Of a stretch of 64,000 bases of DNA, positions 1 to 8,460 are shown one piece after another. The notes under the pieces were generated by a model. It made no database searches and was not told the origin of the DNA. It saw only the letters and a list, made by a program, of their open reading frames with translations. The translations under genes and the position numbers were made by a program. This DNA comes from Gracilimonas sp965227215 (GTDB taxonomy: Bacteria > Bacteroidota > Rhodothermia > Balneolales > Balneolaceae), in assembly GCA_965227215.1 (NCBI GenBank), contig OZ245729.1, positions 1,922,001 through 1,986,000 of the forward strand. Reading direction: 5' to 3'. Position 1 is the stretch's first letter. Each line of letters begins with the position of its first letter.

Positions 1-52
1 ATGATCAGATAAAATATCTCAGTTCTCCTCTGAAAGCAATCGCTAACATTCC

Positions 53-60
53 TATCTTTG
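53..60 (+). promoter_or_regulatory. Bacteroidota-type -7 promoter box for cca
   Basis: The octamer TATCTTTG matches the TAnnTTTG -7 element of Bacteroidota sigma factor promoters exactly and ends 16 bases before the proposed ATG of the first gene. No clear -33 TTG box is visible about 20 bases upstream. The same octamer precedes argS, nadC and ruvA in this window, which supports it as a real element. Confidence 0.5.
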
Positions 61-76
61 GCATGCTTTGAAACAC

Positions 77-1486
77 ATGAAAAATATACCGGCCGAACAT
101 CAAAAAGTATTCAACATTATCAGCGACGCTGCACAGGAATTGGACTGTCCTGTTTATGTGGTTGGCGGCTATGTGAGAGACTATTATCTCAACCGCTCTA
201 AACAAGGAGAGATTGATCTGGACTTTGTTACAGTGGGGTCCGGGATTAAGCTGGCTCGCAAAGTTTCTGAGAAGATTGAAGGCTCCTCACTGGCGGTGTA
301 TAAGCAATTTGGAACCGCACAGGTAAAAACCGGGGAGCTGGAACTGGAATTTGTGGGCGCCCGTAAAGAAAGCTACCGCAAGAACTCCCGCAAGCCCATT
401 GTGGAAGACGGCACGCTGGAAGACGATCAGCTCCGCCGCGATTTAACCATCAACGCCCTCTCTTGGTCGCTGAATAAACAGAACTTCGGTGAACTGAAAG
501 ATCCATTTGGTGGCATGGATGATCTGGAACGTGCGCTCATCCGTACGCCCATCGACCCGGAAAAAACCTTTGATGACGATCCCCTGAGGATGATGCGGGC
601 CATTCGTTTTGCCTCCCAACTCGACTTCCGTATTGAGGAAAATACCTTTGAAGCTATTACGGAAATGTCGGAACGCATCAATATTATTTCCAAAGAGCGG
701 ATTATCGAGGAGCTGAATAAAATCATTATGAGTGATAACCCGTCGCTCGGTTTCACTATGCTTTTTAAGACGGGATTACTGAAAGAATTTTTCCCCGAAA
801 TGCACAACCTGCATGGCGTTAAGGAAGTGAAAGGCGTCCGTCATAAAGACAATTTCTGGCACACGCTAAAGGTGTTGGATAATGTGATTGAAATGGATGC
901 AGACCTGTGGCTTCGATGGGCGGCCATCATGCACGACATTGCCAAACCTCCTACTCAGCGCTTTCAGGAAGGAGCCGGATGGACCTTTCACGGCCATGAT
1001 GCCCTGGGCGCCAAGTGGACAAAGAGAATATTTCGCCGGCTAGGATTGCCTTTGGATGAACGCATGCGATATGTGAGAAAGCTGGTTCGTCTGCATCTCC
1101 GACCCATTGCCTTGGTTTCGGATGAAGTTTCGGATAGTGCGATACGACGGTTAATTTATGAGGCCGGTGATGACATCGACGACCTGATGAAGTTGTGCCG
1201 GGCTGACGTGACCACAAAAAACGACTACAAACAAGAGCGCTACCAAAAGAACTTTGACTATGTGGAACGCCGCATCAAAGAGGTAGAAGAGAAGGATCGC
1301 ATCCGCAACTGGAAGAACCCGCTTTCCGGAGAGGAAATTATGGAAGCACTCAATATTAAGCCGAGTCGAACGGTTGGTGATGTGAAAGACGCGGTGAAGG
1401 AAGCGATTCTGAATGGCGATATCCCCAATGATCATGACGCGGCTTATGAGTATATGATGAAACACAAAGAAGATTTTTTGAACTGA
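77..1486 (+). CDS. cca: CCA tRNA nucleotidyltransferase with HD domain
   Basis: Adds or repairs the 3' CCA end of tRNAs using CTP and ATP; cytosolic, class II nucleotidyltransferase. The N-terminal head carries GGYVRD near residue 30 and the metal-binding DLD near residue 48, followed by RRDLTINAL, the hallmarks of the pol beta superfamily PcnB/Cca group. The C-terminal half has an HD phosphohydrolase domain (MHDIAKP, His near residue 286). About 469 residues is usual for the HD-containing form. I start at the ATG at 77 rather than the in-frame TTG at 68, because a TAnnTTTG box sits just upstream and the extension adds only three residues. The stop overlaps the ispE start by one base (TGATG), so the two are co-transcribed. 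A poly(A) polymerase role cannot be excluded from sequence alone. Confidence 0.93.
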   Translation: MKNIPAEHQKVFNIISDAAQELDCPVYVVGGYVRDYYLNRSKQGEIDLDFVTVGSGIKLARKVSEKIEGSSLAVYKQFGTAQVKTGELELEFVGARKESYRKNSRKPIVEDGTLEDDQLRRDLTINALSWSLNKQNFGELKDPFGGMDDLERALIRTPIDPEKTFDDDPLRMMRAIRFASQLDFRIEENTFEAITEMSERINIISKERIIEELNKIIMSDNPSLGFTMLFKTGLLKEFFPEMHNLHGVKEVKGVRHKDNFWHTLKVLDNVIEMDADLWLRWAAIMHDIAKPPTQRFQEGAGWTFHGHDALGAKWTKRIFRRLGLPLDERMRYVRKLVRLHLRPIALVSDEVSDSAIRRLIYEAGDDIDDLMKLCRADVTTKNDYKQERYQKNFDYVERRIKEVEEKDRIRNWKNPLSGEEIMEALNIKPSRTVGDVKDAVKEAILNGDIPNDHDAAYEYMMKHKEDFLN

Positions 1487-2361
1487 TGGCAGGACTCTGG
1501 ATTTCAAATTCATACGCAAAAATTAACCTCGGCCTCAATGTGCTGGAAAGACTGGAGAATGGGTATCATACCATTGAAACCGGCTTTTGTTTTATAGAAT
1601 GGAACGACCGTTTTGAAGTAAAACATGCTTCCCGTATGGAGCTGGTGATGAGCGATGAAAAAATACCGGTGGACGATTCCAACCTGATCGTAAAAGCCAT
1701 CAAGCTGCTCCAAAAAGAAGCTGGGTTAAAAGATGAGTTCTATATAGAAGTCGAAAAAAACATTCCGGCCGGTGCCGGACTTGGAGGCGGTAGTAGTAAT
1801 GCAGCCACAACCCTTCGCATGATGAACAAGATTGCAAACCTGGGACTGAATGAAGATGACCTCATGCAGCTCGGAAAAAAACTGGGGGCCGACGTACCCT
1901 TTTTCATCAAAGGGAAGCCGGGTTTTGCCACTGGAATTGGAGAAGAAATTGAAGAGCTGGACATTCAGCCCGATGCATGGGTTGTAACCGTTTTCCCTGA
2001 TATTGAAAGCAGTACAGCCGAAGCTTATCAGTTTTGCGAGCCGAACCCGGAACCGGAGTTTTCACTGAAAAATGTGCTTACCGATGAAGAGCCGGAAGAG
2101 TGGCACTACCTACTAATGAATCAGCTGGAACCGGCGGTTTTTCCCCGCCACCACCTGGTGGGAAACCTGAAAGATCAGCTGTATGAGTTTGGGGCAGATT
2201 ATGCCAGTATGAGCGGAAGCGGTTCCAGTGTTTTTGGCGTATTTCAGCAGGATTTTGTTGCAATTAACGCCTATGAGTCGTTTCATAAGCTCGGTTTCCC
2301 CGCCAACCTTACCCGGCCGAAATTTGAGCCTGATTTAGGTATTTACGTAAAGGAAGAGTGA
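1486..2361 (+). CDS. ispE: 4-diphosphocytidyl-2-C-methyl-D-erythritol kinase
   Basis: ATP-dependent kinase of the MEP (non-mevalonate) isoprenoid pathway; phosphorylates the 2-hydroxyl of CDP-methylerythritol. GHMP kinase fold: the ATP-binding loop PAGAGLGGGSSNAAT lies at residues 94-108 and the C-terminal glycine-rich motif SMSGSGSSVFG near residue 245. The 291-residue length is normal. Its start codon overlaps the stop of cca, so it depends on that transcript. The gene is followed by a long heptad-word inverted repeat that probably ends or buffers the transcript before glgP. No anomalies in the coding region. Confidence 0.95.
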   Translation: MAGLWISNSYAKINLGLNVLERLENGYHTIETGFCFIEWNDRFEVKHASRMELVMSDEKIPVDDSNLIVKAIKLLQKEAGLKDEFYIEVEKNIPAGAGLGGGSSNAATTLRMMNKIANLGLNEDDLMQLGKKLGADVPFFIKGKPGFATGIGEEIEELDIQPDAWVVTVFPDIESSTAEAYQFCEPNPEPEFSLKNVLTDEEPEEWHYLLMNQLEPAVFPRHHLVGNLKDQLYEFGADYASMSGSGSSVFGVFQQDFVAINAYESFHKLGFPANLTRPKFEPDLGIYVKEE

Positions 2362-2363
2362 GG

Positions 2364-2465
2364 GTGATTAGTGAAAAGTGACGAGTGATAAAGTGCTTTA
2401 TAAAATGAATTGATAGGTATCTCCTTCAGACTCTGTAGTACTTTATCACTTTTCACTAATCACTT
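2364..2465. repeat. heptad-word inverted repeat between ispE and glgP
   Basis: The left arm (2364-2398) is a run of GTGAnnA heptads. The right arm (2437-2465) is its reverse complement. The left arm has one extra heptad (ACGAGTG), so the arms differ by exactly one word; otherwise they pair over nearly 30 bases around a loop of about 38. This is the clearest case of a class of 7-8 nt word hairpins that recurs at 17963, 22178, 23171, 44839 and 46950. It may act as a terminator or mRNA-end structure, although no U-run follows. Confidence 0.75.
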
Positions 2466-2503
2466 AAGTTGATTTAAAGATTATTTATTAAGAACCAGAT
2501 TTT

Positions 2504-4981
2504 ATGAGTACTAAAAAGAAGAACGGAGTGAATATCAGGTCCGGAATGGATAAAGATTCGCTTCGCGAAGACATTAAATTGCACCTGCGGCATACTCTGG
2601 CTAAGGATGAATTTTCAACCACCAGCTGGGATAAGTATCGAAGTGTGGCGCTTACCATAATGGATCGCCTTAACGATCGAATGCTGAAAACCCAGCAGCA
2701 TTTTTATAACACCAATGCCAAGCGGGTGTACTACCTTTCCATGGAGTACCTGATTGGTCGCCTTTTGGATAATATGCTGGTAAACCTGAATGTTCGCGAT
2801 CTGGTCGCTGAAGCCCTCGATGATCTTGACCTTTCCTATGAAGAAATTCGTGATCAGGAATGGGATGCCGGACTTGGAAACGGTGGTTTGGGAAGACTTG
2901 CGGCCTGCTTCCTTGATTCAATGGCCACACTGGGAATTCCGGCTATCGGTCATGGCATCAGGTACGATTATGGAATCTTTTATCAGAAAATAAAAGACGG
3001 CTATCAGATTGAACGACCGGATTTATGGCTGAAGTATGGAAACCCGTGGGATACGGTTCGGCCTAAAGTGCAGTACCCGGTAGAGTTTTATGGAAATCAG
3101 ACTACCCGTCAGTCAAGCAATGGAAATACCCATTATGGCTGGGAAAATACCCATCGGGTTAAAGCAGTGGCTTATGATACGCCCATCCCCGGGTATGACA
3201 ATGGAATTGTCAATTATCTGCGGCTGTGGAAAGCAGAATCATCAGCAGCTATAGACTTGAAGAGCTTTAATCAGGGGCAATATATTGATGCAGTTCGGGA
3301 TAACCAGCTGGAGCAGAATATCTCCCGTGTTCTTTATCCGAATGACAAGGTATTTGTAGGCCAAGAGCTGCGCCTGAAGCAGGAGTATTTCCTGGTTTCA
3401 GCTTCCATGCAGGATATCATCCGGCGCTTTAAAAAGCAGTCCTCTGATTTTACCAAATTTCCTGAAAAAGTATCCATTCAGTGTAATGATACGCACCCGA
3501 ACCTGGCGATACCGGAGTTGATGCGTTACCTGCTGGATGAAGAACACATGGAGTGGGAAAAAGCCTGGGACATCACCGTGGATACCATGGCGTATACCAA
3601 CCACACTCTGTTGCCGGAGGCTTTGGAAAAATGGCCGGTTTCGCTGATTAGGAATTTGCTACCCCGCCACCTGAATATTATTTATGAAATTAACCGTCGC
3701 TTTTTAGACGATGTGAAGATTAAACTGGGTGATGATAAAAACCGCCAGAGCCGCATGAGTATTGTGGGCGAAGGGGAGCATCCGGTAGTTCATATGGCGC
3801 ACTTGGGAATTGTAGGTGCTCACAAAGTGAATGGGGTAGCTGCTATGCACTCCAGGCTGCTGAAAGAATCCATGTTCCGTGATTTTGATGAAATGTATCC
3901 GGATAAATTCACCAATAAAACCAATGGGATTACTCCCCGGCGCTGGTTGAAACAATGCAACCCGGCTCTATCGGATTTAATTTCCGACAAAATTGGAGAC
4001 GACTGGATTACGGCGCTCGATGAGCTGAAGAAAATCAACAAGTTTGCGGACGACAAGAAGTTCAGGAAGAAGTTTGCTGAGATTAAGCTGGAGAACAAAA
4101 AGCATCTGGCGGATTATATCAAAGAGCATAATGATCTGGATGTAGATCCTGAATCTATGTTTGATATTCAGATTAAGCGAATTCACGAGTACAAACGTCA
4201 GCTGATGGCGGCACTGCATGTGATTACGCTGTATAACCGGCTGAAAGAAAACCCGGAAATGGATATGACTCCACGTACCGTGATTTTTGCCGGAAAAGCA
4301 GCTCCGGGCTACACCATGGCTAAACTTCACATTAAGCTGATTAACAGCATTGCCGAGGTGGTGAACAACGATCCGGAAGTGAATCAAAAACTGAAGTGCG
4401 TATTCCTTCAGAATTACAGCGTAACGCTGGCCGAGAAATTAATTCCGGCCGCCAACCTCTCTGAACAGATTTCAACGGCCGGGATGGAAGCATCCGGAAC
4501 GGGGAACATGAAGTTTGCCCTGAATGGAGCTCTGACTATCGGTACGCTGGACGGTGCTAATGTGGAAATAAAAGAAGAAGTAGGCGACGATAATATCTTC
4601 ATCTTTGGATTGGAAGAAGAAGAAATCGATCAGCTGCGCCGTGAAGGATACAACCCGTGGGATTACTACAACGCCAATGAAGAATTGAAACAGGCACTGG
4701 ACCAAATCAGGGATGGATTCTTTAGTAACGGAGATAAAGAATTGTTTCAGCCGATCATCAATGCGCTGCTGCATGAAGGCGATTACTTTATGGTGCTGGC
4801 TGATTACGAGGCCTATGTGAATAAGCAGAAAGAAGTTTCGGCCTTATTTAAAGATCAGGACGAATGGAACCGTAAGGCCATTCTCAATACGGCCAACATC
4901 GGGAAATTTTCGAGTGACCGAACCATCAATGACTATAACGATGAGATTTGGAAAGCCCCGAAAGTAAGTTTCGACAAGTAA
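2504..4981 (+). CDS. glgP: glycogen/alpha-glucan phosphorylase
   Basis: Phosphorolytic cleavage of terminal alpha-1,4 glucose units to glucose-1-phosphate; PLP-dependent GT35 enzyme in the cytosol. The 825-residue length matches bacterial glycogen or maltodextrin phosphorylases. The PLP-attachment motif GTGNMKF is present with Lys near residue 670, and the N-terminal stretch GLGNGGLGRLAACF is typical of the family. It stands alone here, away from the glg cluster at 31209-36639, with which it would complete glycogen turnover. A hairpin with a short T-run at 4997-5026 follows. Glycogen versus maltodextrin specificity cannot be told from sequence. Confidence 0.95.
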   Translation: MSTKKKNGVNIRSGMDKDSLREDIKLHLRHTLAKDEFSTTSWDKYRSVALTIMDRLNDRMLKTQQHFYNTNAKRVYYLSMEYLIGRLLDNMLVNLNVRDLVAEALDDLDLSYEEIRDQEWDAGLGNGGLGRLAACFLDSMATLGIPAIGHGIRYDYGIFYQKIKDGYQIERPDLWLKYGNPWDTVRPKVQYPVEFYGNQTTRQSSNGNTHYGWENTHRVKAVAYDTPIPGYDNGIVNYLRLWKAESSAAIDLKSFNQGQYIDAVRDNQLEQNISRVLYPNDKVFVGQELRLKQEYFLVSASMQDIIRRFKKQSSDFTKFPEKVSIQCNDTHPNLAIPELMRYLLDEEHMEWEKAWDITVDTMAYTNHTLLPEALEKWPVSLIRNLLPRHLNIIYEINRRFLDDVKIKLGDDKNRQSRMSIVGEGEHPVVHMAHLGIVGAHKVNGVAAMHSRLLKESMFRDFDEMYPDKFTNKTNGITPRRWLKQCNPALSDLISDKIGDDWITALDELKKINKFADDKKFRKKFAEIKLENKKHLADYIKEHNDLDVDPESMFDIQIKRIHEYKRQLMAALHVITLYNRLKENPEMDMTPRTVIFAGKAAPGYTMAKLHIKLINSIAEVVNNDPEVNQKLKCVFLQNYSVTLAEKLIPAANLSEQISTAGMEASGTGNMKFALNGALTIGTLDGANVEIKEEVGDDNIFIFGLEEEEIDQLRREGYNPWDYYNANEELKQALDQIRDGFFSNGDKELFQPIINALLHEGDYFMVLADYEAYVNKQKEVSALFKDQDEWNRKAILNTANIGKFSSDRTINDYNDEIWKAPKVSFDK

Positions 4982-4996
4982 ATTAGAAGGTGAAGT

Positions 4997-5026
4997 GCAG
5001 GGTCACACTCTTTGTGGCTCTGCTTT
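4997..5026 (+). terminator. probable terminator after glgP
   Basis: An 11-bp stem (two G-T wobbles) formed by 4997-5007 and 5013-5023 with a 5-nt loop, followed by TTT. It lies 16 bases after the glgP stop and before the MscS gene. The T-run is short, so efficiency is uncertain. Confidence 0.5.
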
Positions 5027-5083
5027 CATCTCAGATTGGAAAAACGTGTGGGTTTTTTGTTTCAATCCATTACATTTGGCTCT

Positions 5084-6115
5084 ATGAATCAATTACCAAC
5101 AACAGCGCCTTCGCAAATAGATTCCCTCGCTCCAGACAGCGGGCTTATCCGTGCAGATTCGGTTAATATTCCCAACCCAACGGACTATTCCCTGTCCGAG
5201 TTTTTCGTCTATATTTGGGATTTGCTTCAGGTTCAGCTTTTCTCCATTCAGAATACACCGGTAACTTTTCTGAAGCTTATTATTTTTATCCTGCTACTGG
5301 TAGGGTTTTCTTTTCTGGCTTCCTTTACAAAGAGAATGCTGAACCGAAAAATTCTGCCCCGGTTCGTTAAGGATGGCGGACTTCGCTATACGCTGTCACG
5401 GATGTCACAATACGCGGTAGTGGTGATTGGGGTGTTTATATCCTTTCAGTTTCTGGGAATAAATATGACGGGACTGGCGGTTATTTTTGGTTTCCTTTCC
5501 GTTGGTATTGGTTTTGGGCTGCAGAACATCACCTCGAATTTTATTTCGGGGTTGATTGTGCTTTTTGAACGACCCATTTCTGTTGGTGATCGAGTGATGG
5601 TCAACAATATTGAGGGAGATATTGAAGAGATAAACATTCGGTCCACCAAAGTAAAAACGCTGGACAACATCTCCATCATTGTACCGAACTCGGAGTTTGT
5701 GTCGAAGGATGTAATCAACTTCTCACACGGAGATCCTACCTATCGTTTAAGCATTGATGTAGGCGTATCGTACTCCTCGGATCTGGATAAAGTGCTGCAA
5801 GCCCTCAACGAGGTGGCGGAAGAAAGTGATGATGTGCTTAAATCCCCGAATCATGAAGTACAGCTTCGAAACTTTGGGGCTTCATCCTGGGATATGAAAC
5901 TGTTTGTATGGGTGCCGGACGTGAAGAAAAGATATAAGGTTCAGAACACACTGAACCAGGCAATTGTAAGAAAGTTTGCCGAGTACGACATCGAAATTCC
6001 ATTCCCACAAAGAGACTTACATGTGCGCTCGGGCCTAAACTTTGATAAGGATGAAGAAATAAAACACGGCTCTGAGGATTCAGATACCTCAAAGAAAGAC
6101 TCAGGGAAAGCTTAG
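5084..6115 (+). CDS. MscS-family mechanosensitive ion channel
   Basis: Small-conductance mechanosensitive channel that releases solutes on hypo-osmotic shock; inner membrane. About 343 residues from the ATG at 5084. The upstream TTG at 5012 would add 24 residues but lies inside the glgP terminator hairpin, so I reject it. The sequence shows a hydrophilic N-terminus, then three membrane segments. The third runs into the pore helix with the Gly/Ala-rich stretch GFLSVGIGFGLQNITSNFIS. The beta-domain follows (VGDRVMVNNIEGDIEEINIRST) and then a charged, low-complexity tail. A TACATTTG box at 5071-5078 lies only 5 bases before the ATG, which would imply a very short leader if used. The 3' end overlaps the convergent lipoprotein gene by 15 bases. 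Confidence 0.92.
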   Translation: MNQLPTTAPSQIDSLAPDSGLIRADSVNIPNPTDYSLSEFFVYIWDLLQVQLFSIQNTPVTFLKLIIFILLLVGFSFLASFTKRMLNRKILPRFVKDGGLRYTLSRMSQYAVVVIGVFISFQFLGINMTGLAVIFGFLSVGIGFGLQNITSNFISGLIVLFERPISVGDRVMVNNIEGDIEEINIRSTKVKTLDNISIIVPNSEFVSKDVINFSHGDPTYRLSIDVGVSYSSDLDKVLQALNEVAEESDDVLKSPNHEVQLRNFGASSWDMKLFVWVPDVKKRYKVQNTLNQAIVRKFAEYDIEIPFPQRDLHVRSGLNFDKDEEIKHGSEDSDTSKKDSGKA

Positions 6116-6484
6116 GTTGAATTCGTGATGAACACTATCGCGATGAACGAAGCTGAAGTTGTAAGAGCCTGACCTTTTCACCTCAATTTTGATTTCTTTC
6201 TCAAGTAAACCACATACAGCCGGGCAAGCATTTCCACTACTTTCGGCTAATACCTTAACAGTATAATTCTCTCCACTTTTCTTAACCTGGTGTTTAATGT
6301 TTTTCCAACAGCTCGATGAGCAGGTATTTATAAACTCAAAAGTGACTGAACGGTCACTTTGATCCAGAATGGAAACTTCATTTGGAAAAATTGTGAAGGG
6401 GTCAGAATCTTCATTCCCTATAATTTGATCACAGCTAAAAAGCAGGGATAAAAAAATAACCGGAATAAATATTCGTGATTTCAT
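6101..6484 (-). CDS. small lipoprotein, last gene of the Ton/SPOR operon
   Basis: About 127 residues from the ATG at 6484. An in-frame TTG at 6505 overlaps the tonB stop and would extend it by seven residues, but it would place charged residues before an otherwise ideal signal peptide. The N-terminus is a lipoprotein signal with lipobox LLFSC. The rest is a small beta-rich domain with four further cysteines (CSSSC, CPAVC), which suggests disulfides in the periplasm. No family recognised. It begins 17 bases after tonB, so it is probably the terminal gene of that operon. Its 3' end overlaps the MscS gene on the other strand by 15 bases. Confidence 0.75.
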   Translation of the reverse strand: MKSRIFIPVIFLSLLFSCDQIIGNEDSDPFTIFPNEVSILDQSDRSVTFEFINTCSSSCWKNIKHQVKKSGENYTVKVLAESSGNACPAVCGLLEKEIKIEVKRSGSYNFSFVHRDSVHHEFNLSFP

Positions 6485-6501
6485 AGCCTTGCGATTAAAG
6501 G

Positions 6502-7314
6502 TCAATCAAACACAAAACGGAACGTGATGGTACCCCACTGGGTCTGCTGTGGAACACCGCCGGGTAATCTGGAAAAGCGCCAGGTACGGAGCGTACTCAT
6601 TACTTCTCTTTCTAATTCCGGGTTCATTTTCTTAATCGGGATAATACGTCCAACGGTTCCATCAGGACGAACCTCAAACCGAACCGTGATTACGCCCTCG
6701 GTATTGGAGGTATTTTCAGGAAGCGGCTGAACCATAGGAGACCGGTCAATTTCTCCCTCCCATTTAAGTTCATAGGGGGATGTTTTTTCTTCATCGTTTC
6801 CAATTCCCTGATCCGAATTCAAATCCCCACGAGCTCCATCCACATCACCACTCTCTTTAGCACCATCCGTAGATTCCTCGTTCTCTTTGGCAACAGGCGG
6901 AACTTCAACTTCTTCTTCCTCAGGCTTGTTTTCTTCCTGGTTGGGATCAATTTTCTCGGTTTCAGGAGTTGAAACCGGGTCTTCCTGTACTTCTTCCGTC
7001 TGATCGGATAGATCCACAGCCTTGGTTTGTTCTTCGGTGGTTTCCTGTGGCGTTACTTCCGGTTCCGGAGCCTCTTCAACCGGTTGTTCGGGTTCTGTTT
7101 CGGAAGGATTGGGTCGCTGAGCAACTTCTTCATTTTTAACTTCGGAATACTCGGCAAGCTGTCCGGTCTTGAACTCTCCAAACTCCACTTCAATGTAAGA
7201 CGGGCGCGCATTTCGGTTCATGTCTAAGGTAAACCAGAGCGAGAACAGCAATAAAGCCGTATTTAACCCGAAGGTTACATACAATGCTAAGCGATCGTCT
7301 TCTGTGAATTTCAT
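6502..7314 (-). CDS. tonB: TonB-family energy transducer
   Basis: Couples the ExbB/ExbD proton motor to outer-membrane transport. 270 residues: one N-terminal membrane anchor (about residues 10-27), then a long Glu/Pro-rich periplasmic spacer (about 50-170) and a C-terminal TonB domain. That domain shows VRFEVRPDGTVGRI and STLRTWRFSRLPGG, typical of the TonB_C fold. It follows exbD by 7 bases in the same direction. The domain order and neighbours make a TonB or TolA-like role nearly certain. Which receptor it serves is open; the plugless barrel at the head of the operon is a candidate partner. Confidence 0.9.
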   Translation of the reverse strand: MKFTEDDRLALYVTFGLNTALLLFSLWFTLDMNRNARPSYIEVEFGEFKTGQLAEYSEVKNEEVAQRPNPSETEPEQPVEEAPEPEVTPQETTEEQTKAVDLSDQTEEVQEDPVSTPETEKIDPNQEENKPEEEEVEVPPVAKENEESTDGAKESGDVDGARGDLNSDQGIGNDEEKTSPYELKWEGEIDRSPMVQPLPENTSNTEGVITVRFEVRPDGTVGRIIPIKKMNPELEREVMSTLRTWRFSRLPGGVPQQTQWGTITFRFVFD

Positions 7315-7321
7315 GGGATGA

Positions 7322-7735
7322 TCAGGAGCCTTGTTCGGTGGCCATTACAATTTTTAGATTTAAAGCCTTGCTTACATTCATAACGCGAACGGCATCATCA
7401 ACTTTCGCATCTTTATCGGCTCTCAATACAACGGTTCCCTGGGGCTTATTATTTCGGGCGTTTCGGATGGCAGTTGCCAGCGAGCCGCGCGCGGTCAAAT
7501 CACCATCCACATAGAACTCACCGTCTTTAGTTACAGCAACTGAAATAAATTGAGGCTCAGTAGCTGCGCTGCTTTCTGCTTTGGGAACTTCAACCCGGAT
7601 TCCAAAATTGGTCACGAAAGAAGAAGTCAACAAGAAGAAAATAAGCAGCAACAGTACGATATCCGTCAGCGACGACTGTGAGAACAGCGACAGTGGCGGC
7701 AGCTTTTTATCTCCACGTCTGAAATCGCGCGACAT
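7322..7735 (-). CDS. exbD: ExbD/TolR-type biopolymer transport protein
   Basis: Part of the proton-driven ExbB-ExbD motor in the inner membrane. 137 residues with one N-terminal membrane segment (LTDIVLLLLIFFLLTSSFV) whose leading Asp is the conserved proton-carrying residue. A small periplasmic domain follows, containing VTKDGEFYVDG and VVLRADKDAKVDDAVRVMN. Length and motif order are normal for ExbD. It is separated from exbB by 2 bases and from tonB by 7. Confidence 0.92.
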   Translation of the reverse strand: MSRDFRRGDKKLPPLSLFSQSSLTDIVLLLLIFFLLTSSFVTNFGIRVEVPKAESSAATEPQFISVAVTKDGEFYVDGDLTARGSLATAIRNARNNKPQGTVVLRADKDAKVDDAVRVMNVSKALNLKIVMATEQGS

Positions 7736-7737
7736 AA

Positions 7738-8445
7738 TTAATTATTCTCTTTTTTAGCAGGTGATTGAAGAAGGTCGAGAAAGTCGGCCGAGGCGTTTTC
7801 CAGCTCAAAAATAGAGCGATTGATTTTACCCAGCAGAAAGTTGTAGAAACCGTAGGCAATCAATCCGACGATCAGTCCGGCGGCGGTTGTAATCAACGCT
7901 TCCCAAATACCTCCGGCCAGCACGCTGGGGTTTACATTCCCCTGAAGGGATTGAATATCCATAAAAGCCTCAATCATACCGGTAACCGTACCGGTGAATC
8001 CCAGTAGCGGAGCAACACCGGCTACGGTAGCCAGCCAGTTCATGCGTTTTTCCAGGAAAAAGATCTCTTTCTTTCCGGCATTGTCAATGGCATCCTCGAT
8101 ATCACGGATGGGCCTTCCCAGCCTTTTGATGCCGGCTTTGATAATGCGAGCAATGGGCTTGTCAAATTCATCACAATAATCCATGGCGTTGGAAGCGCCA
8201 CCTTTCCCGGATTTAAGCATGCTCTCGATAGTGGAAAGAAACTTTTCCGGTTCTACATGAGAGCGATTAACAGCACTCCAGCGTTCTGCGATTACATAAA
8301 CAGAAATAGCGAATAGTATGAAGATGGGGATCATTAAGACGCCACCTTCGATCAAAAGGTCAAAGAAGGTGACGGTCTCTTCCTGCATGGCCATCAGGGA
8401 ATCAACCGAGGCCGTGTCTTGCAAAAAAATCAGCAATAAGTGCAT
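7738..8445 (-). CDS. exbB: ExbB/TolQ/MotA-type proton channel
   Basis: Inner-membrane channel subunit of the Ton motor. 235 residues with three membrane segments: near the N-terminus (VLMIPIFILFAISVYVIAERW), at WLATVAGVAPLLGFTGTVTG, and at ALITTAAGLIVGLIAYGFY. The second and third carry the conserved Thr/Gly pattern of the MotA/TolQ/ExbB domain. It lies 15 bases downstream of the HU-SPOR gene and 2 bases before exbD, which makes one transcriptional unit. Confidence 0.93.
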   Translation of the reverse strand: MHLLLIFLQDTASVDSLMAMQEETVTFFDLLIEGGVLMIPIFILFAISVYVIAERWSAVNRSHVEPEKFLSTIESMLKSGKGGASNAMDYCDEFDKPIARIIKAGIKRLGRPIRDIEDAIDNAGKKEIFFLEKRMNWLATVAGVAPLLGFTGTVTGMIEAFMDIQSLQGNVNPSVLAGGIWEALITTAAGLIVGLIAYGFYNFLLGKINRSIFELENASADFLDLLQSPAKKENN

Positions 8446-8460
8446 GTAGATGATATTCGT

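Noticed and set aside
5..205. Minus-strand open frame across the start of cca
   Set aside because: It overlaps the conserved nucleotidyltransferase domain of cca and has no family resemblance.
2364..2465. CRISPR array, because of regular repeats
   Set aside because: The unit is 7 bases with degenerate words and an inverted partner; there are no 25-40 bp repeats, spacers or cas genes.
5012..5083. N-terminal extension of the MscS channel from a TTG codon
   Set aside because: It lies within the glgP terminator hairpin, and the ATG at 5084 gives a family-typical length.
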